Assembly: GCA_003503945.1 (NCBI GenBank) | Contig: DOCD01000082.1 | Coordinates: 1-15,339 of the forward strand | Direction: 5' to 3' | Length of the DNA: 15,339 nt | Origin: Clostridiales bacterium | GTDB taxonomy: Bacteria > Bacillota > Clostridia > Christensenellales > Borkfalkiaceae | Shown: positions 1-6,331 of the stretch, in pieces | How positions within the stretch are numbered: position 1 is the first letter of the stretch | Layout of the letters: every line of letters begins with the position of its first letter | Made by a program: the position numbers and the translations under genes | The notes under the pieces: model-generated | What the model was told of the DNA's origin: nothing | The model's input: the letters and a program-made list of their open reading frames with translations, nothing else | The model's database searches: none

Positions 1-883
1 CGCCGTAACTATTATGGACGCGGTCGCGGGTTCCGGCGACTTGGTAGTGGGGAATATTTTAGGAAGTAATATAATAAATATTTTCCTTATACTCGGCGTT
101 TCCGCAGTGGTGTGCAGTTTGCCGGTGGAAAAGACAACGCGGTTTATCGACCTGCCTTTTTTAGTGCTTATAAGCGGGCTTTTCGTTCTGCTCGGCTATA
201 TCGGCGGTTCGTTTGCCTGGTGGGAAGGGCTTATCCTCATTTTGCTGTATTGCGCCTTTATGGCTTATAATATCGTGCTTGCGACAAAGCAATCAAAGGT
301 GGGGCTGGAACAGGCGACCACCGTTACCGTTATAGGCGAGGAGCCGAAAGAAATTACGGGCTGGTACGGCAAGCTTAAAGCTGGTTACGAAAACCTTATG
401 ACGAAGGTCTGGTTTCTTATAATACTTACCGTCGTCGGGCTCGGTATGGTTGTCGGGGGCGCGCAGCTCGTCGTCGACTCGGCGCAGTATATAGCGCAGG
501 ATTTAATAGGCATTTCGCCCGAAATAGTCGCGCTTACCGTAGTTGCCTTCGGCACTTCTTTGCCCGAGCTCGTAACGTCCGTTTCCGCGGCGCGCAAGGG
601 CGACGTGGGTATCGCCACGGGCAATATCATAGGCAGCAATATAGCGAATATTCTTTTGATAGGCGGTCTGGGCGCGGTGTGCTCGGGCGGCAACGGGCTT
701 GCTTTTTCGACGGAAGGGTTGATAAGCGGAATAGTTTCGCTGTTTGCGGCAGTCCTTATATTCGGCTTCTCTTTCGGCAAGACTAAAAGTCTCGGCCGTG
801 TGGCGGGGATAATCATGCTCGTGTGTCTTGTCGCATACTACGGCTTCGTATTTGCTAATTTTTACGCGTTCAAGCTTTATTGA
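1..883 (+). CDS. Na+/Ca2+ antiporter, CaCA/YrbG type, 5'-truncated
   Basis: Integral membrane cation exchanger of the CaCA superfamily, expected to export Ca2+ in exchange for Na+. The frame is open through the left edge (in-frame codons from base 2), so the N-terminus lies outside the window; the ATG at 14 is internal. Two inverted alpha repeats are visible. The first is cut by the edge and ends in GDLVVGNILGSNIINI. The second, in the C-terminal half, reads FGTSLPELVTSVSAA and then GNIIGSNIANI. These acidic, GNxxGSN-containing repeats form the ion site in this family. About eight hydrophobic segments surround a short hydrophilic loop carrying EEPKEITGWYGK. The TGA stop is followed by an 86-bp gap before the toxin gene. 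Family assignment is firm; the transported ion is inferred from the family. Confidence 0.93.
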   Translation, partial: AVTIMDAVAGSGDLVVGNILGSNIINIFLILGVSAVVCSLPVEKTTRFIDLPFLVLISGLFVLLGYIGGSFAWWEGLILILLYCAFMAYNIVLATKQSKVGLEQATTVTVIGEEPKEITGWYGKLKAGYENLMTKVWFLIILTVVGLGMVVGGAQLVVDSAQYIAQDLIGISPEIVALTVVAFGTSLPELVTSVSAARKGDVGIATGNIIGSNIANILLIGGLGAVCSGGNGLAFSTEGLISGIVSLFAAVLIFGFSFGKTKSLGRVAGIIMLVCLVAYYGFVFANFYAFKLY

Positions 884-969
884 GCGGTATAAAAAACTTC
901 GTATCAGTCAACAATAAAAGTGCGGTGGTACATATTATAGAATATACACACTGCCGATAAGAGGTTGAT

Positions 970-1317
970 ATGAACATTAAGCGAGGAGAATTATATTATG
1001 CCGATTTGTCGCCCGTCGTGGGTAGCGAACAGGGCGGAGTCCGACCCGTGCTGGTTGTCCAGAACGACGTCGGCAACAAGTATTCGCCTACCGTAATCGC
1101 GGCGGCGGTAACAAGCAAAATCAACAAAGCAAAATTGCCCACGCACATAGAACTTCCTTCAAACGCTTACGGTCTGCAAAAGGACTCGGTAATTCTTCTC
1201 GAACAGATACGCACGCTCGATAAGCGCAGGCTCAAAGAGAGGATAGGCGAACTGAACGAAACGACTATGTCGCGGGTGGATAAGGCTATTTTGATAAGCC
1301 TCGGCTTTACGAAATAG
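970..1317 (+). CDS. MazF/EndoA-type mRNA interferase (type II toxin)
   Basis: 115-residue PemK/MazF-fold endoribonuclease, cytoplasmic, which in characterised homologs cleaves mRNA at short U/A-rich motifs. It closely resembles Bacillus subtilis EndoA (NdoA) in length and motifs: KRGELYYADLSPVVGSEQGG at the N-terminus with the RPVLVVQN strand, then the TSKINKAKLPTHIE segment, and DSVILLEQIRTLDKRRL containing the conserved Q-x-R-T-x-D/K core. A GAGG Shine-Dalgarno at 961-964 supports the ATG at 970. The usual CopG/RHH antitoxin gene normally precedes EndoA, but the 86-bp upstream gap contains no ORF, so the cognate antitoxin is not adjacent. The gene appears transcriptionally isolated, with a hairpin terminator just downstream and the lspA promoter behind it. 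Family assignment is very secure; toxicity is inferred. Confidence 0.93.
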   Translation: MNIKRGELYYADLSPVVGSEQGGVRPVLVVQNDVGNKYSPTVIAAAVTSKINKAKLPTHIELPSNAYGLQKDSVILLEQIRTLDKRRLKERIGELNETTMSRVDKAILISLGFTK

Positions 1318-1320
1318 CGC

Positions 1321-1347
1321 GGCGCACGCTTTTGAAGTGCGCCTTTT
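1321..1347 (+). terminator. Rho-independent terminator after mazF
   Basis: A 7-bp GC-rich stem, GGCGCAC (1321-1327) with GTGCGCC (1337-1343), has a 9-nt loop and is followed by TTTT and A/T sequence. It lies directly after the toxin stop and before the lspA promoter. The U-tract is short, so efficiency is uncertain. Confidence 0.7.
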
Positions 1348-1355
1348 AAATTTAA

Positions 1356-1384
1356 TTGACAATTGCGCCCGTTTGATATATGAT
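1356..1384 (+). promoter_or_regulatory. Strong SigA-type promoter of lspA-rluD (predicted leaderless)
   Basis: TTGACA (1356-1361), a 17-bp spacer and TATGAT (1379-1384) give a near-consensus housekeeping promoter. The predicted +1, seven bases after the -10, is 1391, the A of the lspA ATG. No Shine-Dalgarno exists between promoter and start. A second hexamer TATACT at 1385-1390 is too far from the -35 (23 bp). Confidence 0.82.
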
Positions 1385-1390
1385 TATACT

Positions 1391-2002
1391 ATGATTGAAA
1401 AACTTAAAAAACTGAAAATCAACATAGGCTGGAAAAGCCTTGTGCTTATCGGCGTTTGCGTAGTGCTGTTGCTTATAGATTTGCTTACTAAGATTTTCGA
1501 AGAAAAGTACGGCTGGAATTTTACGGTTATTCCGCATTTTATCGAGGTTGAAAGCGGCAGCAGAAACCCGGGCTGCGCGTTCAGCTTTCTTGCCGATTCG
1601 AGCTGGGGACAACCCTTTCTCATTGCAATGACCTTTATTCTGCTTGCGGTAATAATCACCGTATTCGTTTTTCTGCCAGAAAAATTTACGCTTTTGAAGA
1701 TTGCCATAAGCATGATTACCGCGGGCGCGATAGGTAACCTTGTCGACAGAATAGCTTTCCGCGAAGTACGCGACTTCGTCGGCGTGAATATGTTTGGTAG
1801 TATGGTTTCCTGTAATTTTGCCGATTTTTGGATAGTTTTCGGTACTATAATCGCAGTAATAGATATGCTGTTTATTAACGAGTGGGCGGTGTTCCCTCTG
1901 ACGAAAAAAGCAAAAGCGGCGCAAAAAGCGCGGGAGCAAGCCGAAATAGAAGAAAAAGAGAAAAAGCAAGAAAGCACGGACGATAAAAATGACGCCGAAT
2001 AA
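1391..2002 (+). CDS. lspA: Lipoprotein signal peptidase (signal peptidase II)
   Basis: Membrane aspartyl protease that removes signal peptides from prolipoproteins after diacylglyceryl modification of the lipobox cysteine. The 203-residue protein has four transmembrane segments and the conserved family blocks: NPGCAFSF (59-66), GNLVDR with catalytic Asp119, and NFADFWI with the second catalytic Asp145. The ATG at 1391 is chosen over an in-frame GTG at 1337 because the GTG lies inside the upstream terminator hairpin and ahead of the promoter. The start has no Shine-Dalgarno and coincides with the predicted transcription start. A charged Lys/Glu-rich tail of about 35 residues (170-203) follows the last helix and is longer than usual. 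The stop overlaps the next ORF by 14 nt, the common lspA-rluD arrangement. Substrates in this window would include the two lipoproteins at 6067-6291 and 6383-7381. Confidence 0.95.
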   Translation: MIEKLKKLKINIGWKSLVLIGVCVVLLLIDLLTKIFEEKYGWNFTVIPHFIEVESGSRNPGCAFSFLADSSWGQPFLIAMTFILLAVIITVFVFLPEKFTLLKIAISMITAGAIGNLVDRIAFREVRDFVGVNMFGSMVSCNFADFWIVFGTIIAVIDMLFINEWAVFPLTKKAKAAQKAREQAEIEEKEKKQESTDDKNDAE

Positions 2003-2903
2003 GGTTTTTACGGCGGACGGCGGTTGTGCCCGCGCCGATGTTTTTGTCTGCGGCGAGCTTAAAAACAAAACGCGCTCTTCCGTGAAAAAGCTGTTCGACG
2101 GCGGATTTGTTTCAATAAACGGCAAAACCGCCAAAGCCTCGCAGGAAATTTTTACGGGCGACAGGGTGGAGGTTATTTTGCCGCCCGCGGAGGAATACGG
2201 CGCAAAGCCCGAAAATATTCCTGTCGATATTGTCTATCAGGATAAGGATATAGCGATAGTCAATAAACCGCAGGGAATGACGGTGCATATGGGCAACGGC
2301 AACGTCGACGGCACGCTTGTCAACGCGCTTTTGTACAGCCTCGACTCATTGAGCGGCATTAACGGAGTAATACGTCCTGGCATTGTGCATAGAATAGATA
2401 AGGATACGTCTGGGCTTCTGGTCGTCGCAAAGAACGACGCCGCGCACGTAAACCTTTCAAACCAGATTGCGGAAAAAACCTGTAAGAGGACGTACCTCGC
2501 GCTTTTGGAGGGCAACCTGAAAACGGACTGCGGCACGGTGACGACTTACATAGGGCGCAGCCCGCAGGACAGGACGAAAATGGCTGTGGTCGCGCCCGAA
2601 AAAGGCAAGCTTGCCGTAACCGATTATACCGTCGTAAAAAGGTACGAGGGTTTTACGCTCTGCCGCTTCGATTTGCATACGGGCAGAACGCACCAAATAC
2701 GCGTTCACGCCAAATATCTGGGTCACCCCGTTGTGGGCGATACCGTATACGGCTATAAAAAGCAGAAATTCAAATTGAACGGTCAGCTTCTGCACGCGTT
2801 CAGGCTGACGCTTACCCACCCGTCGAGCGGGGAAGAGATGACTTTCGAAGCTCCGCTGCCCGATTATTTCACCGCCGTTTTAAACAAGCTTAACGAATTA
2901 TAA
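1989..2903 (+). CDS. RluA/RluD-family pseudouridine synthase
   Basis: Predicted to isomerise specific uridines in 23S rRNA to pseudouridine. The 304-residue length is typical of the family. An N-terminal S4 RNA-binding domain spans about residues 13-63 (RADVFVCGELKNKTRSSVKKL and following, with VSINGKTAK). The catalytic domain carries YQDKDIAIVNKPQGMTVH and the hallmark HRIDKDTSGLLVVAK, in which Asp137 is the expected nucleophile. GRTHQIRVH and the late HAFRL motif are also present. The ATG overlaps the end of lspA by 14 nt, suggesting translational coupling; no strong Shine-Dalgarno is visible. In Firmicutes this lspA-linked gene is commonly annotated rluD or ylyB. Sequence alone does not distinguish the exact target uridine, so no symbol is given. 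Confidence 0.94.
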   Translation: MTPNKVFTADGGCARADVFVCGELKNKTRSSVKKLFDGGFVSINGKTAKASQEIFTGDRVEVILPPAEEYGAKPENIPVDIVYQDKDIAIVNKPQGMTVHMGNGNVDGTLVNALLYSLDSLSGINGVIRPGIVHRIDKDTSGLLVVAKNDAAHVNLSNQIAEKTCKRTYLALLEGNLKTDCGTVTTYIGRSPQDRTKMAVVAPEKGKLAVTDYTVVKRYEGFTLCRFDLHTGRTHQIRVHAKYLGHPVVGDTVYGYKKQKFKLNGQLLHAFRLTLTHPSSGEEMTFEAPLPDYFTAVLNKLNEL

Positions 2904-2911
2904 AAATTTGC

Positions 2912-2940
2912 TTGCAAAATAAAAAAAATAATGATATACT
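2912..2940 (+). promoter_or_regulatory. SigA-type promoter of the 2968 gene, extended -10
   Basis: TTGCAA (2912-2917), a 17-bp spacer and TATACT (2935-2940), preceded by TGA, which makes an extended -10. The -35 lies within a short dyad, TTTGC-TT-GCAAA (2907-2918), which may be an operator or chance. A clear AGGAG ribosome-binding site (2956-2960) sits downstream, before the ATG at 2968. Confidence 0.75.
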
Positions 2941-2967
2941 TTTCAAAACGATAAAAGGAGAGTTTGT

Positions 2968-3300
2968 ATGTCAAGAAGGTCTTATACAACACACACGTGG
3001 ACGGAAGTTTGCGCTTTCTGGGGAATGGTTATAGCCGCGGTTGCTTACATTTTCAGCGGTCTTTTTAACTTTCTCGTTAATTGGATAAGCAAAATGAGCG
3101 CGGACGTTGCAAACGTCCTTAATATGATTGCGGGCATAACTCAGCTTCTGGGAAGCATCGCTCTGCTCGTCGCGATAGCAATCCCCGCATGGCAGTACGT
3201 CAAATACAGAAGCAAAGGTTGGAGGGTCTGCTACTGGATTGCGCTCGTCGTCTACGTTCTGGGTGTCGGCTTCGGAATGCTTTCCGTATTCAGGACTTAA
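2968..3300 (+). CDS. Small three-helix membrane protein, function unknown
   Basis: 110-residue protein that I cannot assign to a named family. After a hydrophilic N-terminus (MSRRSYTTHTWTEV) come three predicted transmembrane segments, at about residues 13-40, 52-74 and 86-108. They are separated by a short polar loop (KMSADVANVLN) and a basic aromatic loop (YVKYRSKGWRV). It has no signal peptide cleavage site, lipobox or catalytic motif. The start is well supported: a strong AGGAG Shine-Dalgarno 7 nt before ATG and a near-consensus promoter 27 bp upstream. It forms a monocistronic unit, closed by a strong intrinsic terminator and flanked by rluD and der. The strong start signals and clean unit indicate a real, probably well-expressed gene. 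Any role would be a guess. Confidence 0.85.
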   Translation: MSRRSYTTHTWTEVCAFWGMVIAAVAYIFSGLFNFLVNWISKMSADVANVLNMIAGITQLLGSIALLVAIAIPAWQYVKYRSKGWRVCYWIALVVYVLGVGFGMLSVFRT

Positions 3301-3313
3301 TAAAAAAATTTCA

Positions 3314-3339
3314 ATCCCCGACGCATTCGGGGATTTTTT
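3314..3339 (+). terminator. Strong Rho-independent terminator
   Basis: An 8-bp stem, ATCCCCGA (3314-3321) with TCGGGGAT (3327-3334), has loop CGCAT and is followed by TTTTT. It closes the unit of the small membrane protein and insulates der. Confidence 0.92.
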
Positions 3340-3355
3340 ATTGCTCGTTTTTTAC

Positions 3356-3384
3356 TTTACAAACTTACGCTTATAATTTATAAT
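3356..3384 (+). promoter_or_regulatory. SigA-type promoter of der-plsY
   Basis: TTTACA (3356-3361), a 17-bp spacer and a perfect TATAAT (3379-3384). A second TATAAT (3372-3377) and a TATACT (3390-3395) lie nearby and could give alternative starts. An AAAGG ribosome-binding site (3402-3406) precedes the ATG at 3413. Confidence 0.8.
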
Positions 3385-3412
3385 TGAGATATACTGATTT
3401 TAAAGGTTAATT

Positions 3413-4723
3413 ATGGCAAATCCGTTAATAGCGATAGTCGGCAGACCAAACGTAGGTAAAAGCACGTTTTTCAACAGGGTTGCGGGCAGAAAAATTTCAA
3501 TAACAGAGGACAGACCGGGCGTAACCCGCGACAGGCTTTACGCCGATTCGGAGTGGCGCGGCAAGGCTTTTTCTATGGTGGATACCGGCGGTATAGAGAT
3601 ACGGTCGGAAGATACGATGTGGCGCGAAATCAAAAAGCAGGCGGAAGTCGCCGTGGAAACCGCGCAGGTAATTCTGTTTTTCGTGGACGGACGCGAAGGG
3701 CTTACCACTTCCGATTACGACGTGGCGGACATGCTCCGTAAAAGCAAAAAACCGGTAATACTCGTAGTCAACAAGATTGACGAGTATTCCGAAGAAAAGG
3801 TTTTCGAGTTTTATTCTTTGGGGCTTGGCGAGCCTTTCCCAGTTTCCTCCGAACACGGCACGGGTATAGGCGACGTCCTCGACGAGGCTGTAAGCTGGTT
3901 TGAAAAGGGCGAAAACGAAGAGGACGACAGCGTTAAAATAGCCGTCGTAGGAAAACCCAACGCGGGCAAAAGCAGCCTTGTAAACAAGCTTTTGGGCTTC
4001 GAGCGTTCTATTGTGACAGATATCGCGGGCACCACGCGCGACGCGCTCGATACAAAATTCACTTACGACGGAAAAAATTACACCATTATCGATACTGCGG
4101 GGATACGCAAAAAGAGCAAGGTTGAGGACGATATAGAGTATTATTCGGTAATGCGCGCGTTCGACGCCGTGCGCCGCGCGGACGTCTGCCTTTTAGTGGT
4201 GGACAGCTCCGACGGGCTCACCGAGCAGGACACAAAAATTATAGGCTACGTTCACGAACAGGGTAAACCCTCCGTAATCGTAATGAATAAGTGGGATTTG
4301 ATTGAAAAGGATACGAACACCATAAACAAGTTCGAAAGCAAGCTTAAAGAAGACTTGAAGTTTATGGATTATTTTAAATCGATTTATATTTCCGCGAAAA
4401 CGGGGCAGAGAACGGAAAAGATTTTATCGCTCGTCGACGAGGTTGTATCTCATGCGAATTACAGGGTAGCTACGGGCACGCTGAACGACGTAATTTCCGA
4501 CGCCGTCCGCGCGAACGAACCGCCTTCTTACAACGGCAGGAGGCTGAAAGTTTACTACGCCTCGCAGGTTGCGGTTGCTCCGCCCACAATAGTGCTGTTT
4601 GTAAACAGTACCGATTTATTACATTTTTCATACGAAAGATTTCTCGAAAACACTTTGAGAAAGAGCTTCGACTTTTCGGGTACGCCCATTAAAATTCTGA
4701 CGAGGGAAAAGAAAAAAGACTGA
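3413..4723 (+). CDS. der: Ribosome biogenesis GTPase Der (EngA)
   Basis: Essential cytoplasmic double GTPase that assists maturation of the 50S subunit. The 436-residue length is standard. The first G domain has GRPNVGKS (10-17), DTGG (57-60) and NKID (120-123), with a G5-like SSEHG near 146. The second has GKPNAGKSS (180-188), DTAG (227-230), NKWD (292-295) and SAKTG (327-331). A short acidic linker (GENEEDDS) joins the two. The C-terminal KH-like domain runs from about 350 to the end, with the typical YYASQVAVAPPTIVLFVN core and a late GTPIKI strand. All nucleotide-binding motifs look intact. Translation uses a modest AAAGG site. The stop is followed after one base by the plsY start, indicating an operon. 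Confidence 0.98.
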   Translation: MANPLIAIVGRPNVGKSTFFNRVAGRKISITEDRPGVTRDRLYADSEWRGKAFSMVDTGGIEIRSEDTMWREIKKQAEVAVETAQVILFFVDGREGLTTSDYDVADMLRKSKKPVILVVNKIDEYSEEKVFEFYSLGLGEPFPVSSEHGTGIGDVLDEAVSWFEKGENEEDDSVKIAVVGKPNAGKSSLVNKLLGFERSIVTDIAGTTRDALDTKFTYDGKNYTIIDTAGIRKKSKVEDDIEYYSVMRAFDAVRRADVCLLVVDSSDGLTEQDTKIIGYVHEQGKPSVIVMNKWDLIEKDTNTINKFESKLKEDLKFMDYFKSIYISAKTGQRTEKILSLVDEVVSHANYRVATGTLNDVISDAVRANEPPSYNGRRLKVYYASQVAVAPPTIVLFVNSTDLLHFSYERFLENTLRKSFDFSGTPIKILTREKKKD

Positions 4724-4724
4724 T

Positions 4725-5447
4725 ATGAAAGAGTTCGTCTTTTCTGATAAATGGTATTTGTTCGTAATCGCCGCGGTGGTCTGCTATTTCGTGGGCTGCT
4801 TCAATTTCGCCGTTTTGATTTCGCATTTCAAGCATAAGGATATACGTCGGGAGGGCAGCGGTAATCCGGGTACAATGAACATGACGCGCACCTTCGGCGT
4901 AAAGATAGGCGCGCTGAATTTGCTGTGCGATATTTTAAAGGGCGGCGTGCCCGTGCTTGTCGTGTACTTTCTGTTCAGAGGTTACGTCTTTGCGGGGACG
5001 GACGTCCGCGTTTCAGACTTTACGCGTTACCTTTGCGGAACTTGCGTTGTTATAGGTCATATTTTCCCCGTGACCTTCAAGTTTAAAGGCGGCAAGGGGA
5101 TAGCTTCCACGCTCGGGCTGTTTATGTTCGCTCTTCCCTGCGAGAGGTGGTGGTTTGTATTTATTGCGATAGGCGTGCTCTTGCTCGTGATTTTGTATAT
5201 CGCGGTTACGGAGTGGGGGTCGATGGGCTCGCTTCTCGGCGTTTCCTCTTATACGATATGGCAGGCGTTGATTTTTGCCGTACGGTACGCGGCGGAAATA
5301 AAAAACGTCTGGGTCATTTCGATTTTCGCATGTTTGCTGATAATAAATCTTCTGACGTGGTCTGCGCACCATAAAAATATTTTCAAATTGCTCGGCGGCG
5401 AGGAGCACCGCACCAAAGTTTTAAAGCATAAAAAGAAAATTCAATAA
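4725..5447 (+). CDS. plsY: Acyl-phosphate:glycerol-3-phosphate acyltransferase PlsY
   Basis: Polytopic membrane enzyme that transfers an acyl chain from acyl-phosphate to glycerol-3-phosphate, making lysophosphatidic acid, the first committed step of phospholipid synthesis in Gram-positives. The family motifs are present: GSGNPGTMNMTR near residues 45-56, GHIFPVTFKFKGGKGIAST near 110-128, and the EWGSMGSLLG segment of the third motif near 164. The usual ending is also present (HKNIFKLLGGEEHRTK). About five to six hydrophobic segments are seen. At 240 residues it is somewhat longer than the typical length of about 200, mainly through a periplasmic-side insert around VFAGTDVRVSDFTRY. It is translationally coupled to der (one-base gap, weak Shine-Dalgarno). 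gpsA, which often follows der-plsY in Firmicutes, is absent; the next gene is convergent. Confidence 0.95.
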   Translation: MKEFVFSDKWYLFVIAAVVCYFVGCFNFAVLISHFKHKDIRREGSGNPGTMNMTRTFGVKIGALNLLCDILKGGVPVLVVYFLFRGYVFAGTDVRVSDFTRYLCGTCVVIGHIFPVTFKFKGGKGIASTLGLFMFALPCERWWFVFIAIGVLLLVILYIAVTEWGSMGSLLGVSSYTIWQALIFAVRYAAEIKNVWVISIFACLLIINLLTWSAHHKNIFKLLGGEEHRTKVLKHKKKIQ

Positions 5448-5458
5448 AAGTGTGAAAA

Positions 5459-5489
5459 ACGGCGCGGAAGCAAGTTGCTTCCGCGCCGT
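5459..5489. terminator. Bidirectional hairpin terminator between convergent genes
   Basis: A 15-nt arm, ACGGCGCGGAAGCAA (5459-5473), is perfectly complementary to TTGCTTCCGCGCCGT (5475-5489), giving at least a 13-bp stem with an AAGTT loop. On the minus strand the stem is followed by TTTTTC, so it most clearly ends the 5503-5988 gene. On the plus strand the trailing AAATTCATTTT is a poorer U-tract, but it is probably shared by plsY. Confidence 0.88.
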
Positions 5490-5502
5490 AAATTCATTTT
5501 GG

Positions 5503-5988
5503 TCAATCTTTTTTGTCGTTGTTGTCGCCCGTGCTTTCTATCGAATTGATTTTGTATTCGATTTGCGGGTTTGCCGCGCAAAGCGCGTCGATAAAATCCT
5601 CGTACCATTCTTCTTTCACGCCGATTACGATAAAGCTTTTATTCTTGAAAAACAAGTTTAATTTATGCGTGGGGCGGTCGAGTAAAATTATTTCGATATC
5701 GTTTACGTCGCACTTGCTTTTGATGATCCCGAAGCTTATTTTAAAATATTTTTCGGTTATCGAATAGTAAGAAGAAATTAAAAGGCTTATAAGTATAACT
5801 AAAAGCACGACGGGAATTATAAACATTAAAACGTGCTGAATAATCGGATAGACGGGGTTAGCAGAAGAAGCTATGTCGCCCGTAATCACCGAATACAGAT
5901 TTATACCGAAGCCGATAACGCAAAGCGCGATACCTATATAGATAAAAGCGGTAGTAACTTTCGTAAATTTGTATTTGAACTTTTTCAT
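5503..5988 (-). CDS. Membrane-anchored PH-like (bPH_4/DUF1200-type) protein
   Basis: 161-residue protein with two N-terminal transmembrane helices (about 12-36 and 48-73) separated by a short loop. The soluble domain begins YYSITEKYFKISFGIIKSKCDVNDIEIILL and ends with VKEEWYEDFIDALCAANPQIEYKI. This pattern (Y-x-I-T strand, G-x-I-K turn, then a terminal helix with an F-x-x-x-L...NP-x-I signature) resembles bacterial PH domains of the bPH_4 group; that assignment is from memory of the family, not a search. The C-terminus is acidic (ESTGDNNDKKD). The ATG has no Shine-Dalgarno; a TATAAT box ends six bases before it, so translation is probably leaderless. The gene converges on plsY and shares its hairpin terminator. 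Specific function unknown. Confidence 0.85.
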   Translation of the reverse strand: MKKFKYKFTKVTTAFIYIGIALCVIGFGINLYSVITGDIASSANPVYPIIQHVLMFIIPVVLLVILISLLISSYYSITEKYFKISFGIIKSKCDVNDIEIILLDRPTHKLNLFFKNKSFIVIGVKEEWYEDFIDALCAANPQIEYKINSIESTGDNNDKKD

Positions 5989-5994
5989 ACGTCA

Positions 5995-6023
5995 ATTATA
6001 CTTTGCCGCACCGCAAAAAGCAA
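5995..6023 (-). promoter_or_regulatory. SigA-type promoter of the PH-like gene (predicted leaderless)
   Basis: On the minus strand: TTGCTT (6018-6023), a 17-bp spacer and a perfect TATAAT (5995-6000). The predicted +1 is 5988, the first base of the start codon. The six bases between the -10 and the ATG (TGACGT) cannot hold a ribosome-binding site. Confidence 0.82.
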
Positions 6024-6066
6024 TAAAAATCAATTGAAAAGTTTGTGTAATCTTTAAAACGGCAAA

Positions 6067-6291
6067 TTATCTCGGTATTATCGGCGAGGGCAGAGGTGTG
6101 GGGTGGGGACGGGGTTTGCCTATCGGGTTTTCGTAGTGCGGGTCCTTGAAGCCTATACGTCCGTCGTCGTTGTCGTTTATACGGTATTCGTGCGTTGAGT
6201 TTCGTCCGTTGTCTGCGGCGCCGTCCGTACAGCCCGCAAAAATTATGCAAAGCGCGGCAATTAAAGCGATTAACAAAAAAAGTTTTTTCAT
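6067..6291 (-). CDS. Small proline-tailed lipoprotein, function unknown
   Basis: 74-residue secreted lipoprotein precursor. It starts MKKLFLLIALIAALCIIFAGC: a basic N-terminus, a hydrophobic core and a lipobox (F-A-G-C) with Cys21 as the lipidation and LspA cleavage site. The mature part is only 54 residues, polar in the middle (NSTHEYRINDNDDGRIGF), and ends in a proline-rich tail (GKPRPHPTPLPSPIIPR). I recognise no family. The reading frame is open far upstream, into the antisense of the neighbouring binding-protein gene. I choose the ATG at 6291 because the signal peptide begins there and a promoter-like CATACT ends six bases before it. There is no Shine-Dalgarno. It is divergent from the ABC importer operon. 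Confidence 0.78.
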   Translation of the reverse strand: MKKLFLLIALIAALCIIFAGCTDGAADNGRNSTHEYRINDNDDGRIGFKDPHYENPIGKPRPHPTPLPSPIIPR

Positions 6292-6297
6292 ATACAC

Positions 6298-6327
6298 AGT
6301 ATGTAAAACCGTAAAGAAGTTATTCAA
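6298..6327 (-). promoter_or_regulatory. Candidate promoter of the small lipoprotein gene
   Basis: On the minus strand: TTGAAT (6322-6327), an 18-bp spacer and CATACT (6298-6303). The -10 ends six bases before the ATG at 6291, placing +1 at the start codon. The hexamers are weaker than those of lspA or the PH-like gene. The element is back-to-back with the importer promoter, with only 4 bp between the two -35 boxes. Confidence 0.6.
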
Positions 6328-6331
6328 TCGC

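Noticed and set aside
884..969. Imperfect dyad GTACATATT...AATATAC upstream of mazF as an autoregulatory operator
   Set aside because: It is A/T-rich and imperfect, with no convincing -35. It is too weak to separate from chance.
1337..1390. Longer lspA with a GTG start at 1337
   Set aside because: The GTG is inside the right arm of the mazF terminator and lies upstream of the consensus promoter, so it would not be on the lspA transcript.
1352..2134. 260-codon minus-strand ORF
   Set aside because: It is antisense to lspA and the rluD-family gene, both with clear motifs. Its translation is low-complexity, Phe/Arg-rich shadow sequence with no domain.
6033..6044. ATTGAAAAGTTT repeated at 9826-9837 as a shared regulatory motif
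   Set aside because: A 12-mer in A/T-rich intergenic DNA is expected to recur by chance in 15 kb, and its distance to the two minus-strand starts differs.
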